From a virus: 23,204 bases of DNA. Below are positions 1 through 7,743 of this stretch, in pieces. A program made the position numbers and the translations under genes. The notes under the pieces are model-generated. The model was given only the letters and a program-made list of their open reading frames with translations, did no database searches and was not told the origin of the DNA. Every line of letters starts with the position of its first letter. Position 1 is the first letter of the stretch. The stretch covers positions 1 to 23,204 of the IMG/VR virus record IMGVR_UViG_3300037071_000517; one strand, given 5' to 3'.

Positions 1-77
1 CTAGTCTAATACAAGCTTTAAAAGAGGTAGGCTTAACTAATAACCAGATCAAGTCAACTGGATTGGTGCTCGAATGA
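1..77 (+). CDS. C-terminal end of an unknown protein (partial at window edge)
   Basis: An open frame read from base 3 gives about 24 residues, including LKEVGLTNNQI, and stops at the TGA at 75-77. That stop overlaps the ATG of the next gene as ATGA, the usual coupling of adjacent phage genes, so I read it as the end of a real gene whose body lies upstream. The residues LKEVGLTNNQI loosely resemble LKKVGVIPQNI near the start of the following protein, which may be chance. No function can be assigned from so short a piece. Confidence 0.5.
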   Translation, partial: SLIQALKEVGLTNNQIKSTGLVLE

Positions 78-847
78 CTAAGACACTAGCTCAGATAGAA
101 TCAGGGCTTAAAAAGGTAGGTGTCATTCCACAGAATATCTACAAGGCTGTCGACTCATCAAAGCCCGTACGGGTCATACCGGGGATTTTGCGAGAGCATC
201 AAGCTCTTATGGTGGAGGCTATTATTATCCACTACGCGGAATACCATAATTATCCAACTCCTCGTGAATTACACGAATACACGAAGAAGACTGTTCCGCT
301 AGCATTGTGTCACCGGGTTTGGCAAGTCCAACCGTTCTTGGACGTGCTGTATGCACGAGGGCTTCCCAGTATCGAGAGTCTCACAGTTAGACGAGAAGAC
401 CCACACGTAGTAACTAGCATTGCCATTAGCGAAGCTTTAGATCCTAGACAGTTATTAGCCCTTAGTGTAATGACCGATACAACCCAAAGGCTGTCGTTGG
501 AAACTAGACTGCGCAGGGCTGGCATCCAGAAGAGCGAGTGGCAGAATTGGATGCGAAATAAGAAGTTCCGGGAGAAGTTCGAGAGAATAGCCCGAGAGAC
601 TTTTATTAGGTCTCAAAGCATGATTGATTTGCAATTAGCTAGTGGTGCATTAGAAGGGAAGCTCGATTTCATAAAGTATTACAACGAAGTCTCGGGCCGG
701 CACGATCCAAATAAGCAATCCCGACAGGACGTGCGGACCGTACTTGCGGCTGTCGTTGATATCATTACCCGGAACGTGACCGACCCAGAAGTCTTAAACA
801 GGATTAGTTCCGAGATGCAAATTCAACTACAGGCTCTGGACATATGA
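74..847 (+). CDS. Probable terminase small subunit (phBC6A51-type helix-turn-helix)
   Basis: This 257-residue protein has no hydrophobic segment. Residues about 125-215 look like the DNA-binding part of phBC6A51-type small terminases: helices with LETRLRRAGI, then SEWQNWMRNKKFREKF (a recognition-helix-like W..W...KKF pattern), then a helical tail ending in KLDFIKYYNEVSGRHD, matching the usual 'lk.y.e..G' ending of that family. The small subunit recognises phage DNA and hands it to the large terminase. The large subunit lies about 2.5 kb downstream, so the order small-then-large fits. The N-terminal 120 residues are not recognised. The ATG overlaps the stop of the upstream gene. The family call comes from remembered patterns, not a search; another DNA-binding protein is possible. 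Confidence 0.6.
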   Translation: MTKTLAQIESGLKKVGVIPQNIYKAVDSSKPVRVIPGILREHQALMVEAIIIHYAEYHNYPTPRELHEYTKKTVPLALCHRVWQVQPFLDVLYARGLPSIESLTVRREDPHVVTSIAISEALDPRQLLALSVMTDTTQRLSLETRLRRAGIQKSEWQNWMRNKKFREKFERIARETFIRSQSMIDLQLASGALEGKLDFIKYYNEVSGRHDPNKQSRQDVRTVLAAVVDIITRNVTDPEVLNRISSEMQIQLQALDI

Positions 848-999
848 TGCTTAGATACATGTGGACTATTTGGGTGCAGGAAGTATTTGAGGCTAGAGAT
901 TGGGATACGCTTTGTAACGCACAAAGAATGATGCGACAGGTAGAGCGGTTGACAAATGGTCAGCCGTCGTTCTATGGTATAGGGCGTGACCCATCCTGA
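844..999 (+). CDS. Small protein of unknown function, 51 residues
   Basis: The ORF starts with ATG inside the ATGATG at 844-849, overlapping the stop of the putative small terminase, and ends at the TGA at 997-999, overlapping the next gene (GTG at 986) by 14 bases. It fills a gap of about 140 bases that would otherwise be the longest gene-free stretch here. The product begins MMLRYMWTIWVQEVFEARDW and is rich in Met, Trp and Arg, with an amphipathic look and no clear membrane segment. A start at 847 is equally possible. I do not recognise it. Coding status rests only on position and overlap. Confidence 0.5.
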   Translation: MMLRYMWTIWVQEVFEARDWDTLCNAQRMMRQVERLTNGQPSFYGIGRDPS

Positions 1000-1687
1000 G
1001 ACAGAACGATATTATACGCCTAAGCTTTCGCTTACGGCGCCTAGTATCGACGATGAAATCTCCGCTATGCGTCCGAATTGGGAACGGTTAGATCAGGCAT
1101 ATGCTGGTGCAATTATAGTCAATCCTGATACGATTCCGGATGAGTCTGTACTGTATGATGGTTGTCTAGTAGCAGAACGCTCGACAGGTATCGTATGGAG
1201 AGCGCAGAAGAACGCCAGTGGGGTATTCGAGAAGCGATATATTAAATATCCTTGGCGAATTAGTTTCTATAATCAGACTAACCAGAGCCCTACAGGTATT
1301 ACAAACTGGGCACTGTTTGGATATAGCACTGTCGAAGGCGGAACTATTAATGCAGGTGCAGAAAGCTTAGTTGGTGGTAGGGCTATAATTCCAGTGACCG
1401 GTTATTACCAGGGTGGAGACTGGGTTAAATGGAATACACCACAAACTGCAAGTCACCGGGGTCATACGCTCTGGGTTAATAATGAAACTACTGCTAGTCC
1501 CAACTCACCACAAGATGGTGAACAGTCTAGACCGTGTGTTTTCAATGGTGGTAGTACTTCCTGTGTAAAGATTAATAGGAAGTTCTATAAAGGGGATTCG
1601 GTATGTGCAGGTCTTTGGCACGCCGAGGCTGTCGGTATCACCGTTGACCATCGTATCCAACTCGCATTGGTAAGGGTGGTAGGCTGA
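986..1687 (+). CDS. Fibre/receptor-binding-like protein, paralogue 1 of 3
   Basis: This 233-residue protein, with a GTG start, is the first of three consecutive related genes. Its N-terminal ~90 residues are the shared module: YTPKLSL, then NWERLD, then VLYDGCLVAERSTGIVW, then FEKRYIKYPW. The C-terminal ~130 residues are Gly-, Asn- and Thr-rich with alternating hydrophobic residues, ending in RIQLALVRVVG, which looks like a small beta-sandwich resembling C1q/TNF-type head domains of phage fibres. A conserved attachment end with a variable receptor-binding end is the usual design for such proteins. No enzyme motif is visible. A structural role is inferred from architecture and tandem position; the precise role (fibre, collar appendage or head decoration) cannot be told. 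The GTG is only weakly supported by a ribosome-binding site. Confidence 0.75.
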   Translation: MTHPETERYYTPKLSLTAPSIDDEISAMRPNWERLDQAYAGAIIVNPDTIPDESVLYDGCLVAERSTGIVWRAQKNASGVFEKRYIKYPWRISFYNQTNQSPTGITNWALFGYSTVEGGTINAGAESLVGGRAIIPVTGYYQGGDWVKWNTPQTASHRGHTLWVNNETTASPNSPQDGEQSRPCVFNGGSTSCVKINRKFYKGDSVCAGLWHAEAVGITVDHRIQLALVRVVG

Positions 1688-1688
1688 T

Positions 1689-2363
1689 ATGGCTAGGCAG
1701 TATACACCGCGGATGAAACTTATCACGGAATCAGACGATGAGTTAATTGACCAGTTTGAATATAACTGGCCGATTTTGGATTACTATGCAGATAGTATTA
1801 TCGTAAATAACGGTGTGACACCGCCAGATAGTGAGCTTTATGATGGCTGTCTAGTAGCAGAACGAACTAGTGGTAAGCTATGGATGGCTAGTAGGAATCT
1901 AGCTACTGGACTGTTCGATAAAAGCTGGATCGTCTATCCGTGGACTATCGAAAGCTCAAAGACATTTGCCACTAACGGCAGTAATAATGTGCTACAGGGT
2001 TTCCCTACTCTGGAAGCGGCAAATTGCGTTAACGCAGGTGCGGCAGATATCGAGGCTGGAACTAGCTATATTATCATTCCAATTGCAGGTATCTATGCGA
2101 TCTGGACGACGCTTCATATTAATGGTACCGGTGCTGCGAGTAAGACCTACAATAATGTGGTAGTTATGGATACAGTCGGTCAGTCCGGTACGGAAATGAT
2201 TATGGATTCCATTTCTGGTCAGGATGCTGTTGCTGGCTGGGACGGTAATTATGCGATGGGTGCTGGAACTAAGGTAGGTTTCAGGATAGGTGATTTTAGT
2301 GGTGGAGATGTTCATACTGGTGTTATGCGTATTGGTATTACTATGATTTCACCGCTCAACTGA
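1689..2363 (+). CDS. Fibre/receptor-binding-like protein, paralogue 2 of 3
   Basis: This 224-residue protein starts one base after the previous stop. Its N-terminal module matches paralogue 1 closely: YTPRMKL, NWPILD, SELYDGCLVAERTSGKLW, FDKSWIVYPW. The DNA for the LVAER core is identical to paralogue 1 over 17 bases (1848-1864 against 1163-1179), a sign of fairly recent duplication. The C-terminal half, with AGTSYIIIPIAGIYAIWTTL and ending GVMRIGITMISPLN, has the strand pattern of a C1q-like jelly roll ('agiY.i...l.i'). It shares almost no sequence with the C-terminal half of paralogue 1, so the heads have diverged or been swapped. Function inferred: virion appendage that contacts the host surface. 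Confidence 0.75.
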   Translation: MARQYTPRMKLITESDDELIDQFEYNWPILDYYADSIIVNNGVTPPDSELYDGCLVAERTSGKLWMASRNLATGLFDKSWIVYPWTIESSKTFATNGSNNVLQGFPTLEAANCVNAGAADIEAGTSYIIIPIAGIYAIWTTLHINGTGAASKTYNNVVVMDTVGQSGTEMIMDSISGQDAVAGWDGNYAMGAGTKVGFRIGDFSGGDVHTGVMRIGITMISPLN

Positions 2364-2383
2364 TCTTCCTGTCGGGAGCTGAT

Positions 2384-3049
2384 ATGTCCACGCTAACACC
2401 AAGAGTGAAATATGAACTAGACGCGACAGGACAAATCGGTGTCCAGCACGCTAACTGGGATCGGTCTGATTATGTAGCCGGTCTGATTTATCGGCTGTCG
2501 ACTGATCCTCCTGTCGATACTGCTATCTTGTACGATGGCGCTGTCGTAGTAGAGAAGGATACCGGTATCTCTGCCAGATACCTATGGAATGGTTCTGGTT
2601 TCGATAAGAAGTATGTGAACTATCCGTTCTACTACTGGGCTCAGGAACCTGGCTCTAGTTTTGGTTCCGGGCAGGCACCTCTTAATGGATGGACTCAAAA
2701 CTTTACTAGCGAGTTAATCAACTGGGATACTACCTGGCAGGATAGTACCACTAAAGGTATTAAGATTCAGGTAAAGGGTATCTATGATTTGAGACTTCAT
2801 GTGAAGCTCGATGGTACTTTCGGTGGAAGTCGTGATTTAGGATTCCGAAAGAACGGAGCTTGGCAAAATTCATATCGACAGGTGAACGCAGTGCCAGGTG
2901 GATACGGTACTGGTTATTTTATGAGTAACTCTACCAGGCAGGTATTTGCTGTTAACGATTTGATTCAGCCATACTTCTATAATACAGGTGGTGGCACCTA
3001 TAATATACTGTGCTCTGTCGAATGCTCTTTGGTTAGGCCGGTGTGGTAA
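2384..3049 (+). CDS. Fibre/receptor-binding-like protein, paralogue 3 of 3
   Basis: This 221-residue protein follows a 20-base gap that carries a plausible ribosome-binding site (GGGAG, ending 7 bases before the ATG) and one copy of CTGTCG. It keeps the module order of its two neighbours but is the most divergent: LTPRVKYEL, ANWDRSDY, ILYDGAVVVEKDTG, FDKKYVNYPF. The C-terminal half (IKIQVKGIYDLRLHVKL, then Gly/Asn-rich, ending CSVECSLVRPVW) again has a jelly-roll-like strand pattern. Its stop overlaps the ATG of the next gene. Probable role as for the two upstream paralogues. Alternatives are a collar protein or a head decoration protein. Confidence 0.72.
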   Translation: MSTLTPRVKYELDATGQIGVQHANWDRSDYVAGLIYRLSTDPPVDTAILYDGAVVVEKDTGISARYLWNGSGFDKKYVNYPFYYWAQEPGSSFGSGQAPLNGWTQNFTSELINWDTTWQDSTTKGIKIQVKGIYDLRLHVKLDGTFGGSRDLGFRKNGAWQNSYRQVNAVPGGYGTGYFMSNSTRQVFAVNDLIQPYFYNTGGGTYNILCSVECSLVRPVW

Positions 3050-3354
3050 TGACTAGTCCAGCGGAAACTGGTAAGGTAAATACCACTGCTAGTTCTTCAC
3101 CTGATAGACGGGCTGTCGCAGAATTCCATCGTAATTCTGATCTGGATACTAGGCCAGAGGCTCAGCACCATACGACAGGGAACGGTTCTAATCAAGGCGC
3201 GTATGGTAACCATACTCACGATGGACAGCGAGGTTTGTTGCTATTAGAAGGTGTGACATTTACTGGATCGCGTTCTAATAACACGGCTGATATCTTGAAC
3301 CAGATTATGAATGCTCTGGTTCCACTAGGCGCTACAAATGCCACCGGGTCGTAA
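3049..3354 (+). CDS. Small His/Gly-rich virion-type protein
   Basis: I take the ATG at 3049, which overlaps the previous stop as TAATG, in preference to the GTG two codons upstream at 3043. The product is 101 residues. Its centre is polar and His/Gly/Asn-rich (HHTTGNGSNQGAYGNHTHDG), followed by LLLLEGVTFTGSRSNNT and a C-terminal helix ending ALVPLGATNATGS. Small proteins with a 'GNHTHDG...L.GVT.TGS' core occur, from memory, next to tail-fibre or minor tail genes in actinobacterial phages, and this one also sits beside fibre-like genes. A short structural or linker protein of the appendage complex is likely. The histidines might bind metal in a trimer. No enzymatic motif is seen. Confidence 0.7.
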   Translation: MTSPAETGKVNTTASSSPDRRAVAEFHRNSDLDTRPEAQHHTTGNGSNQGAYGNHTHDGQRGLLLLEGVTFTGSRSNNTADILNQIMNALVPLGATNATGS

Positions 3355-4930
3355 TCCCCGTAGGGCAAAGCCGGAAGATTATATGTCCACCAAAGATATG
3401 GTGGATTTTTTGACGAACAGCTTGAAACTACAGGCTAAGACGCCTAATCTGCACGCATACATTCCGCATTCAAAACAGAGTGCGTTTCATAAGAGTGATG
3501 CCAAGGGACGACTTTACATTGGGGGAAACAGATCAGGAAAGTCTGTTGGCGGTGTGGTCGAAGATTTGTGGTGGGCTACAGGACGCCATCCTTATATTAA
3601 GACTCCAGAATTGCCCATCCACGGACGAATTATCGGCGTTGACTTCATTAACGGGATTCAAGGTATCCTACTGCCAATCTTCAAGCGATGGATTGTGCCT
3701 AGTGACCTTATCAATGGTAGCTGGGAAGATTCCTGGCACAATCTCGAAAGAACGCTCACATTAGCCAACGGCTCGATACTGGACTTCAAATCTAACGATC
3801 AGGATTTGGAGAAGCATGCAGGTACCTCTCGAAACTTTATTCATTTCGATGAGGAACCGCCAAGAGCTTATTTCATCGAGAATCTTCTTCGTCTAGTTGA
3901 CACAGGTGGGTCCTGGTGGATTACCATGACTCCTGTCATGGGAATGACGTGGATTTACGCTCAGCTGTATGAGAAGTGGAAAAAGGGACACGTCGATAAC
4001 TTCGAGGTCATCGAAGTAGATATGGCGGATAATCCATACCTGTCGGAGACCGAAAAGGCTGCGATTCTGGGTTTCCTAAATGCAGATGAGCGATCGAAAC
4101 GAGAGCACGGTAATTTCATCCCGCGCGGTGGCTTGGTATATCCAGACTTCGAGGAAACCAAGCACGCTACTATTAGGAACTGGAAACCACCGAAAGACTG
4201 GATGGTTTATCAGAGTACCGATCACGGATACAATAACCCTGCTGCTCATTTGTGGCACGCTGTATCTCCTGACGGACTGACCGTCGTTACGTTCCATGAG
4301 ATGTATGGTAGTGAGAGAATCGTCAAGGAATGGGCTGCTGATATTCTGAAGTGGGAAGCGGAGAACGGAATCGAGATATTTTTGCGAACTGGCGATCCTG
4401 CCATGAAACAGAGACAGGCAGTAACTGGAACCAGTATCGCTAGCGAATACGCAGACTGTGGTATCTATTTCAGTCTAGATTCCGTACCTCGTGACGTGGC
4501 TGTCGGCGTAAACAGGATTACGCAGTACTTGCAGGTGAATCCGCATACCAAGCAGCCATTCTGGCAAATTGATGGAGAACGTTGTAAGAATCTTACGCGA
4601 GAAATGCTACAGCTACAGTGGGCATATTATGAGTCTGCAAAACTAGCGGATTCAAACAATAAGCAAGAAAAGATCAAGAAGAAAGACGACCATGCTCCGG
4701 ACTCGGCCCGTTATTTCTTCACGTTCTTACCCGACCTGGGATCGATGGTTGATACAACGATCGATCCAATTATGGAAGCTCTTGGAAACGGAGGCATTCA
4801 GGCCGGAACAATATGGGAATTTATCGCCCGAGCGAAAGGACCGGAAAGTAATTTCGGACCGACGAGTACTGAATGGATGACCCAGGAAGGGTTTTCCGTA
4901 ATGCCTGATGATTGGGATGACGATTTCTAA
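3338..4930 (+). CDS. terL: Terminase large subunit (packaging ATPase and nuclease)
   Basis: TerL pumps DNA into the procapsid through the portal and cuts concatemers. Counting from the ATG at 3338 (530 residues), the ATPase shows Walker A GGNRSGKS (62-69), Walker B FIHFDEE (167-173) and a TMTP coupling-type motif near 196. The C-terminal RNase H-like nuclease shows the expected three acidic positions: D295 in STDHGYN, D353 in TGDPAMK and D455 in DHAPDSARYF. Length and motif order are normal for a complete large terminase. The 3338 start overlaps the upstream gene by 17 bases. A second ATG at 3383 (MSTKDMV), preceded by GGAAG, is an equally good start. The stop overlaps the next ATG. Confidence 0.95.
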   Translation: MPPGRNPRRAKPEDYMSTKDMVDFLTNSLKLQAKTPNLHAYIPHSKQSAFHKSDAKGRLYIGGNRSGKSVGGVVEDLWWATGRHPYIKTPELPIHGRIIGVDFINGIQGILLPIFKRWIVPSDLINGSWEDSWHNLERTLTLANGSILDFKSNDQDLEKHAGTSRNFIHFDEEPPRAYFIENLLRLVDTGGSWWITMTPVMGMTWIYAQLYEKWKKGHVDNFEVIEVDMADNPYLSETEKAAILGFLNADERSKREHGNFIPRGGLVYPDFEETKHATIRNWKPPKDWMVYQSTDHGYNNPAAHLWHAVSPDGLTVVTFHEMYGSERIVKEWAADILKWEAENGIEIFLRTGDPAMKQRQAVTGTSIASEYADCGIYFSLDSVPRDVAVGVNRITQYLQVNPHTKQPFWQIDGERCKNLTREMLQLQWAYYESAKLADSNNKQEKIKKKDDHAPDSARYFFTFLPDLGSMVDTTIDPIMEALGNGGIQAGTIWEFIARAKGPESNFGPTSTEWMTQEGFSVMPDDWDDDF

Positions 4931-5355
4931 TGTCTGATACGTTTACGTTTGTCAAAGCGGGAGAGGCAGCGCATCCCGGTACGTGCCTGATTTGCGGATT
5001 CGATAGGCGAGATTTCATCGACTTTCGTCGAGATATGGAATACTATGGTGCTGTACTCGTATGCGTTTCATGCATTCAGGAATTGGGCACCGTTCCTCAG
5101 TTGGATTTCGTATCGAGAATCGATTATGAGGAACAGGCTGCTCTAGCCAGGTCGCTAACTCAAACCGTACAGTCATATGAGGGACTCAGGAAGAAGTTGG
5201 AAGATGGACTGGTACGTGTTGCCAACGATTTTACTGTCGATTTTGATTCCACTGGGATTAATCGAACTCCTACGCTACAAGGCGAACAAGGATACGTTAA
5301 GCTCGTTGAACCAGCAAAACAGCGAATTCCAGAAGACATTAATTCACCTTTCTAA
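4930..5355 (+). CDS. Four-cysteine zinc-ribbon-like protein with helical tail
   Basis: This 141-residue protein is coupled to terL by TAATG. The N-terminal part has two CxxC pairs, C19-LI-C22 in GTCLICGF and C45-VS-C48 in LVCVSCIQ, spaced as in a small zinc ribbon. Residues about 65-105 are charged and helical (YEEQAALARSLTQTVQSYEG), a probable coiled coil. The C-terminal 40 residues are polar. I do not recognise the family. Its place between the large terminase and the portal suggests a packaging or head-assembly accessory, or a DNA/RNA-binding regulator, but that is inference from position. Zinc binding is inferred from cysteine spacing only. Confidence 0.75.
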   Translation: MSDTFTFVKAGEAAHPGTCLICGFDRRDFIDFRRDMEYYGAVLVCVSCIQELGTVPQLDFVSRIDYEEQAALARSLTQTVQSYEGLRKKLEDGLVRVANDFTVDFDSTGINRTPTLQGEQGYVKLVEPAKQRIPEDINSPF

Positions 5356-5377
5356 TCTCCTGTCGTCTAAAGACCCT

Positions 5378-5578
5378 ATGGCATTTCAGGCAGTGTCTGT
5401 TGTAAGTCCGCAGATGCCAGCGTATGATTCGGAGTACGACCCAAGTGATGAGGCTGAAATTGCAAGGCTAAGGGAACGAGGAATCAGTGACGGGGCCATA
5501 CTCGATGAATGGAGCGGGGACGAAGGTAGGGAATTCGCTACCATCCGATCCGAACTCTATGGCGATCAGTCAACCTGA
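5378..5578 (+). CDS. Small acidic protein, 66 residues
   Basis: The ATG at 5378 is the first after the previous stop, leaving a 22-base gap that contains a CTGTCG copy. The product is acidic, with EYDPSDEAEIARLRERGISD followed by GAILDEWSGDEGREF. It looks like a real soluble protein, with a helix-turn-helix-sized helical segment (EAEIARLRERGISDGAIL), rather than a chance frame. The frame stays open far upstream inside the zinc-ribbon gene, but that extension looks like shadow sequence. It overlaps the portal gene by 20 bases if the portal starts at 5559, or by 92 if it starts at the GTG at 5487. Function unknown. No good ribosome-binding site is visible. Confidence 0.6.
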   Translation: MAFQAVSVVSPQMPAYDSEYDPSDEAEIARLRERGISDGAILDEWSGDEGREFATIRSELYGDQST

Positions 5579-7733
5579 TCCTAATATTCTGCCTTCTGGT
5601 AAAAAGAAGCGTCCTCTCGACAAAATGTCGGAAAAAGCTCAGAAGGAAATCGTCTCATGGGTTCAGGGCGAATATGGGAAGATGAAGAATTACCGCCAGA
5701 GGATTCGGCGGCAGTGGGATATGAACTTGGAGATGTATGGGGGAAACCAGTTCATTACAAATCTTTCCAAGGATGGCAGGACTACTGGCCGCATTGGTAC
5801 ACCGCCTTCTGCCCGACACCGCGAGCGAAGTGTTACCAACCGTATTCGGCCGATGATCCGGACGGAAATTACCAAGCTTACCTCGCAAAAGCCAAGCGTC
5901 ACTGTTATTCCTGCTTCGGGTGAAGATGATGACCTGTTTGCGGCGCAATCTGCCGAGGCAGTATGGGAATTTCTGTTCGATCATCTGAAATTCCAGTGGA
6001 CTTCGGAACGTGCAGCGTTTTGGACCAGTATTACCGGTAATGGTTTCGTAAAAACATGGTGGGATACCCAGAAGAAAGACACCATGTTCAAGAACATCCT
6101 GGGTATGCCAACAGTGGGTAATATCCAAATCAAACCAGTCACACCGTACAATATCTTCCTGCCTGATCTTCTGTGTGAGGACCTCGAAGATCAGACTCAT
6201 ATCTTCGAGGCTTATACTCGTCCTGTCGAATGGGCAAGACAGTACTGGAAGATGGATTTCACACCAAATGCCATAGCCAAGACTGAAATCTTCGAGGCTA
6301 GTTACTTCCAAAGTACTGGTGATAATACTTCCTCTCCGGATTCTGTGCTCATTATGGAGGCATGGATTAAGCCGGGAACTTGTAAGCTATTCCAAGATGG
6401 TGCGCTGGTCACTATTTGTGGGGATAAGCTCGTCAACTTTGATGAAGGTATGTGGTACTCACATGAGGAGTACCCGTATGCTCAGACAAAGCACGTTCAG
6501 ACCGGTAAGGCTTATGGTGCAAGTATCCTAGAGGATATTAATCATCTCCAAAAGGAATATAATCGTACCAGATCACAGATTATCGAATCGAAGAACCGAA
6601 TGGCGCGGCCGCAATTGCTGGCCCCACAGGGTTCATTTGATGTATCGAAATACACTTCCGAGCCCGGTCTGGTTGTTTTGTATCGCCCCGGGCTTGGAAA
6701 ACCGGAACAAATGCAAATCCAGCCGATTCCGAACTATGTGCTCCAAGAAGTTGAGCGCATTATTTCGGATATGGAGGATATTAGCGGCCAGCATCAGGTA
6801 TCCCGAGGAATGGCACCGGGACAAGGTGTAGTGGCTGCGACAGCGATCGCATTTCTCCAGGAGAAAGACGATGCTATCCTGTCGAATACGATTTCTAGTG
6901 AAGAACAGATGGTCGCAAAGATTGCGCGTCATGCTCTTACACTGGTCGTAGATTACTGGGATATTCCTAGACTTGTGCGTGTGACTGGAACCGATCGTGC
7001 ATTTGATTCGTTCCAGCTAAAGGGATCTGATATTGCGAACTCGCTAGATGTTCGCGTCGAGCCAGGGTCTGCACTACCGCAATCTAAAGCGGCTCGACAA
7101 GCATTTCTTATGGACCTCGCCAATATGGGCGCTATCAGTCCCCAGCAAATGCTGGATATGATGGAAATTGGTGGGGTCCAGACGCTCGTTGACCGCATGC
7201 GTATTGATATGCGTGCGGCTCAGCGGGAAAATTTGAAGATGAAGCAACTTACCGAAGAATCTATCCTGCAATTCAACCAAGAAATGATGCAAAAGGCTCT
7301 ACAAGGTGCCGAAGGTACAGTAGACCCACAGCGCGGAATTCCGACTGTTGACGCAGCGAATCTTTCGACGTATCCTCCTTGTATCAAGGTCAACAAGTGG
7401 GACAATCACGCAGTACATGTTACGACACATAACAACTTCCGCAAAACCCAGGCATTTGAATTGCTCTCTCCAATGGTTCAGGATCAGTTCGACAGGCATA
7501 TTATGATCCATGAATCATACCAAATGATGAGTCAAATGAACCCGATGTTTGGGGCAGCACAGCAGGGTATGCCACAGGAAGCAATGGGTATGGTTCCCGA
7601 AATGCAGACCGGACCACAGGACCCCAGTATGGGTATGGGCGGCCCGCCACAAGGTGACCAGTCTCCCGAAATGGGTGGAGAAATGCAGCCAAGTATGGGA
7701 GGCGGAGAAATGCCGCCAGGACCGATGGGATAG
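5559..7733 (+). CDS. Portal protein (P22-type)
   Basis: The portal is the dodecameric ring at one head vertex through which DNA enters and leaves. From the ATG at 5559 the protein has 724 residues, close to the 725 of P22 gp1. Portal-like features are the basic N-terminal helices (KNYRQRIRRQWDMNLEMYGG), a central KAYGASILEDINHLQKEYN segment, a 'SGQHQVSRG' stretch and the long helical region VDRMRIDMRAAQRENLKMKQ. The last ~67 residues are a disordered Met/Gly/Pro/Gln-rich tail with repeated GMG and MGG units. A GTG at 5487, preceded by GAGG, would add 24 residues. I prefer the ATG because the extension covers much of the small acidic ORF. The gene sits between terminase and scaffold, as expected for a portal. 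Confidence 0.88.
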   Translation: MAISQPDPNILPSGKKKRPLDKMSEKAQKEIVSWVQGEYGKMKNYRQRIRRQWDMNLEMYGGNQFITNLSKDGRTTGRIGTPPSARHRERSVTNRIRPMIRTEITKLTSQKPSVTVIPASGEDDDLFAAQSAEAVWEFLFDHLKFQWTSERAAFWTSITGNGFVKTWWDTQKKDTMFKNILGMPTVGNIQIKPVTPYNIFLPDLLCEDLEDQTHIFEAYTRPVEWARQYWKMDFTPNAIAKTEIFEASYFQSTGDNTSSPDSVLIMEAWIKPGTCKLFQDGALVTICGDKLVNFDEGMWYSHEEYPYAQTKHVQTGKAYGASILEDINHLQKEYNRTRSQIIESKNRMARPQLLAPQGSFDVSKYTSEPGLVVLYRPGLGKPEQMQIQPIPNYVLQEVERIISDMEDISGQHQVSRGMAPGQGVVAATAIAFLQEKDDAILSNTISSEEQMVAKIARHALTLVVDYWDIPRLVRVTGTDRAFDSFQLKGSDIANSLDVRVEPGSALPQSKAARQAFLMDLANMGAISPQQMLDMMEIGGVQTLVDRMRIDMRAAQRENLKMKQLTEESILQFNQEMMQKALQGAEGTVDPQRGIPTVDAANLSTYPPCIKVNKWDNHAVHVTTHNNFRKTQAFELLSPMVQDQFDRHIMIHESYQMMSQMNPMFGAAQQGMPQEAMGMVPEMQTGPQDPSMGMGGPPQGDQSPEMGGEMQPSMGGGEMPPGPMG

Positions 7734-7740
7734 GAGGTGA
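7732..7740 (+). promoter_or_regulatory. Strong ribosome-binding site for the 84-residue gene
   Basis: AGGAGGTGA lies across the portal stop codon and ends three bases before the ATG at 7744, with six bases between AGGAGG and the start. It is the best match to the 16S rRNA tail that I saw in the window, which implies high translation of the 84-residue protein. Confidence 0.75.
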
Positions 7741-7743
7741 ATT

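Noticed and set aside
5655-6311. A 218-codon open frame on the - strand inside the portal gene
   Set aside because: It is fully contained in a well-supported + strand gene, with no motif and no start signals.
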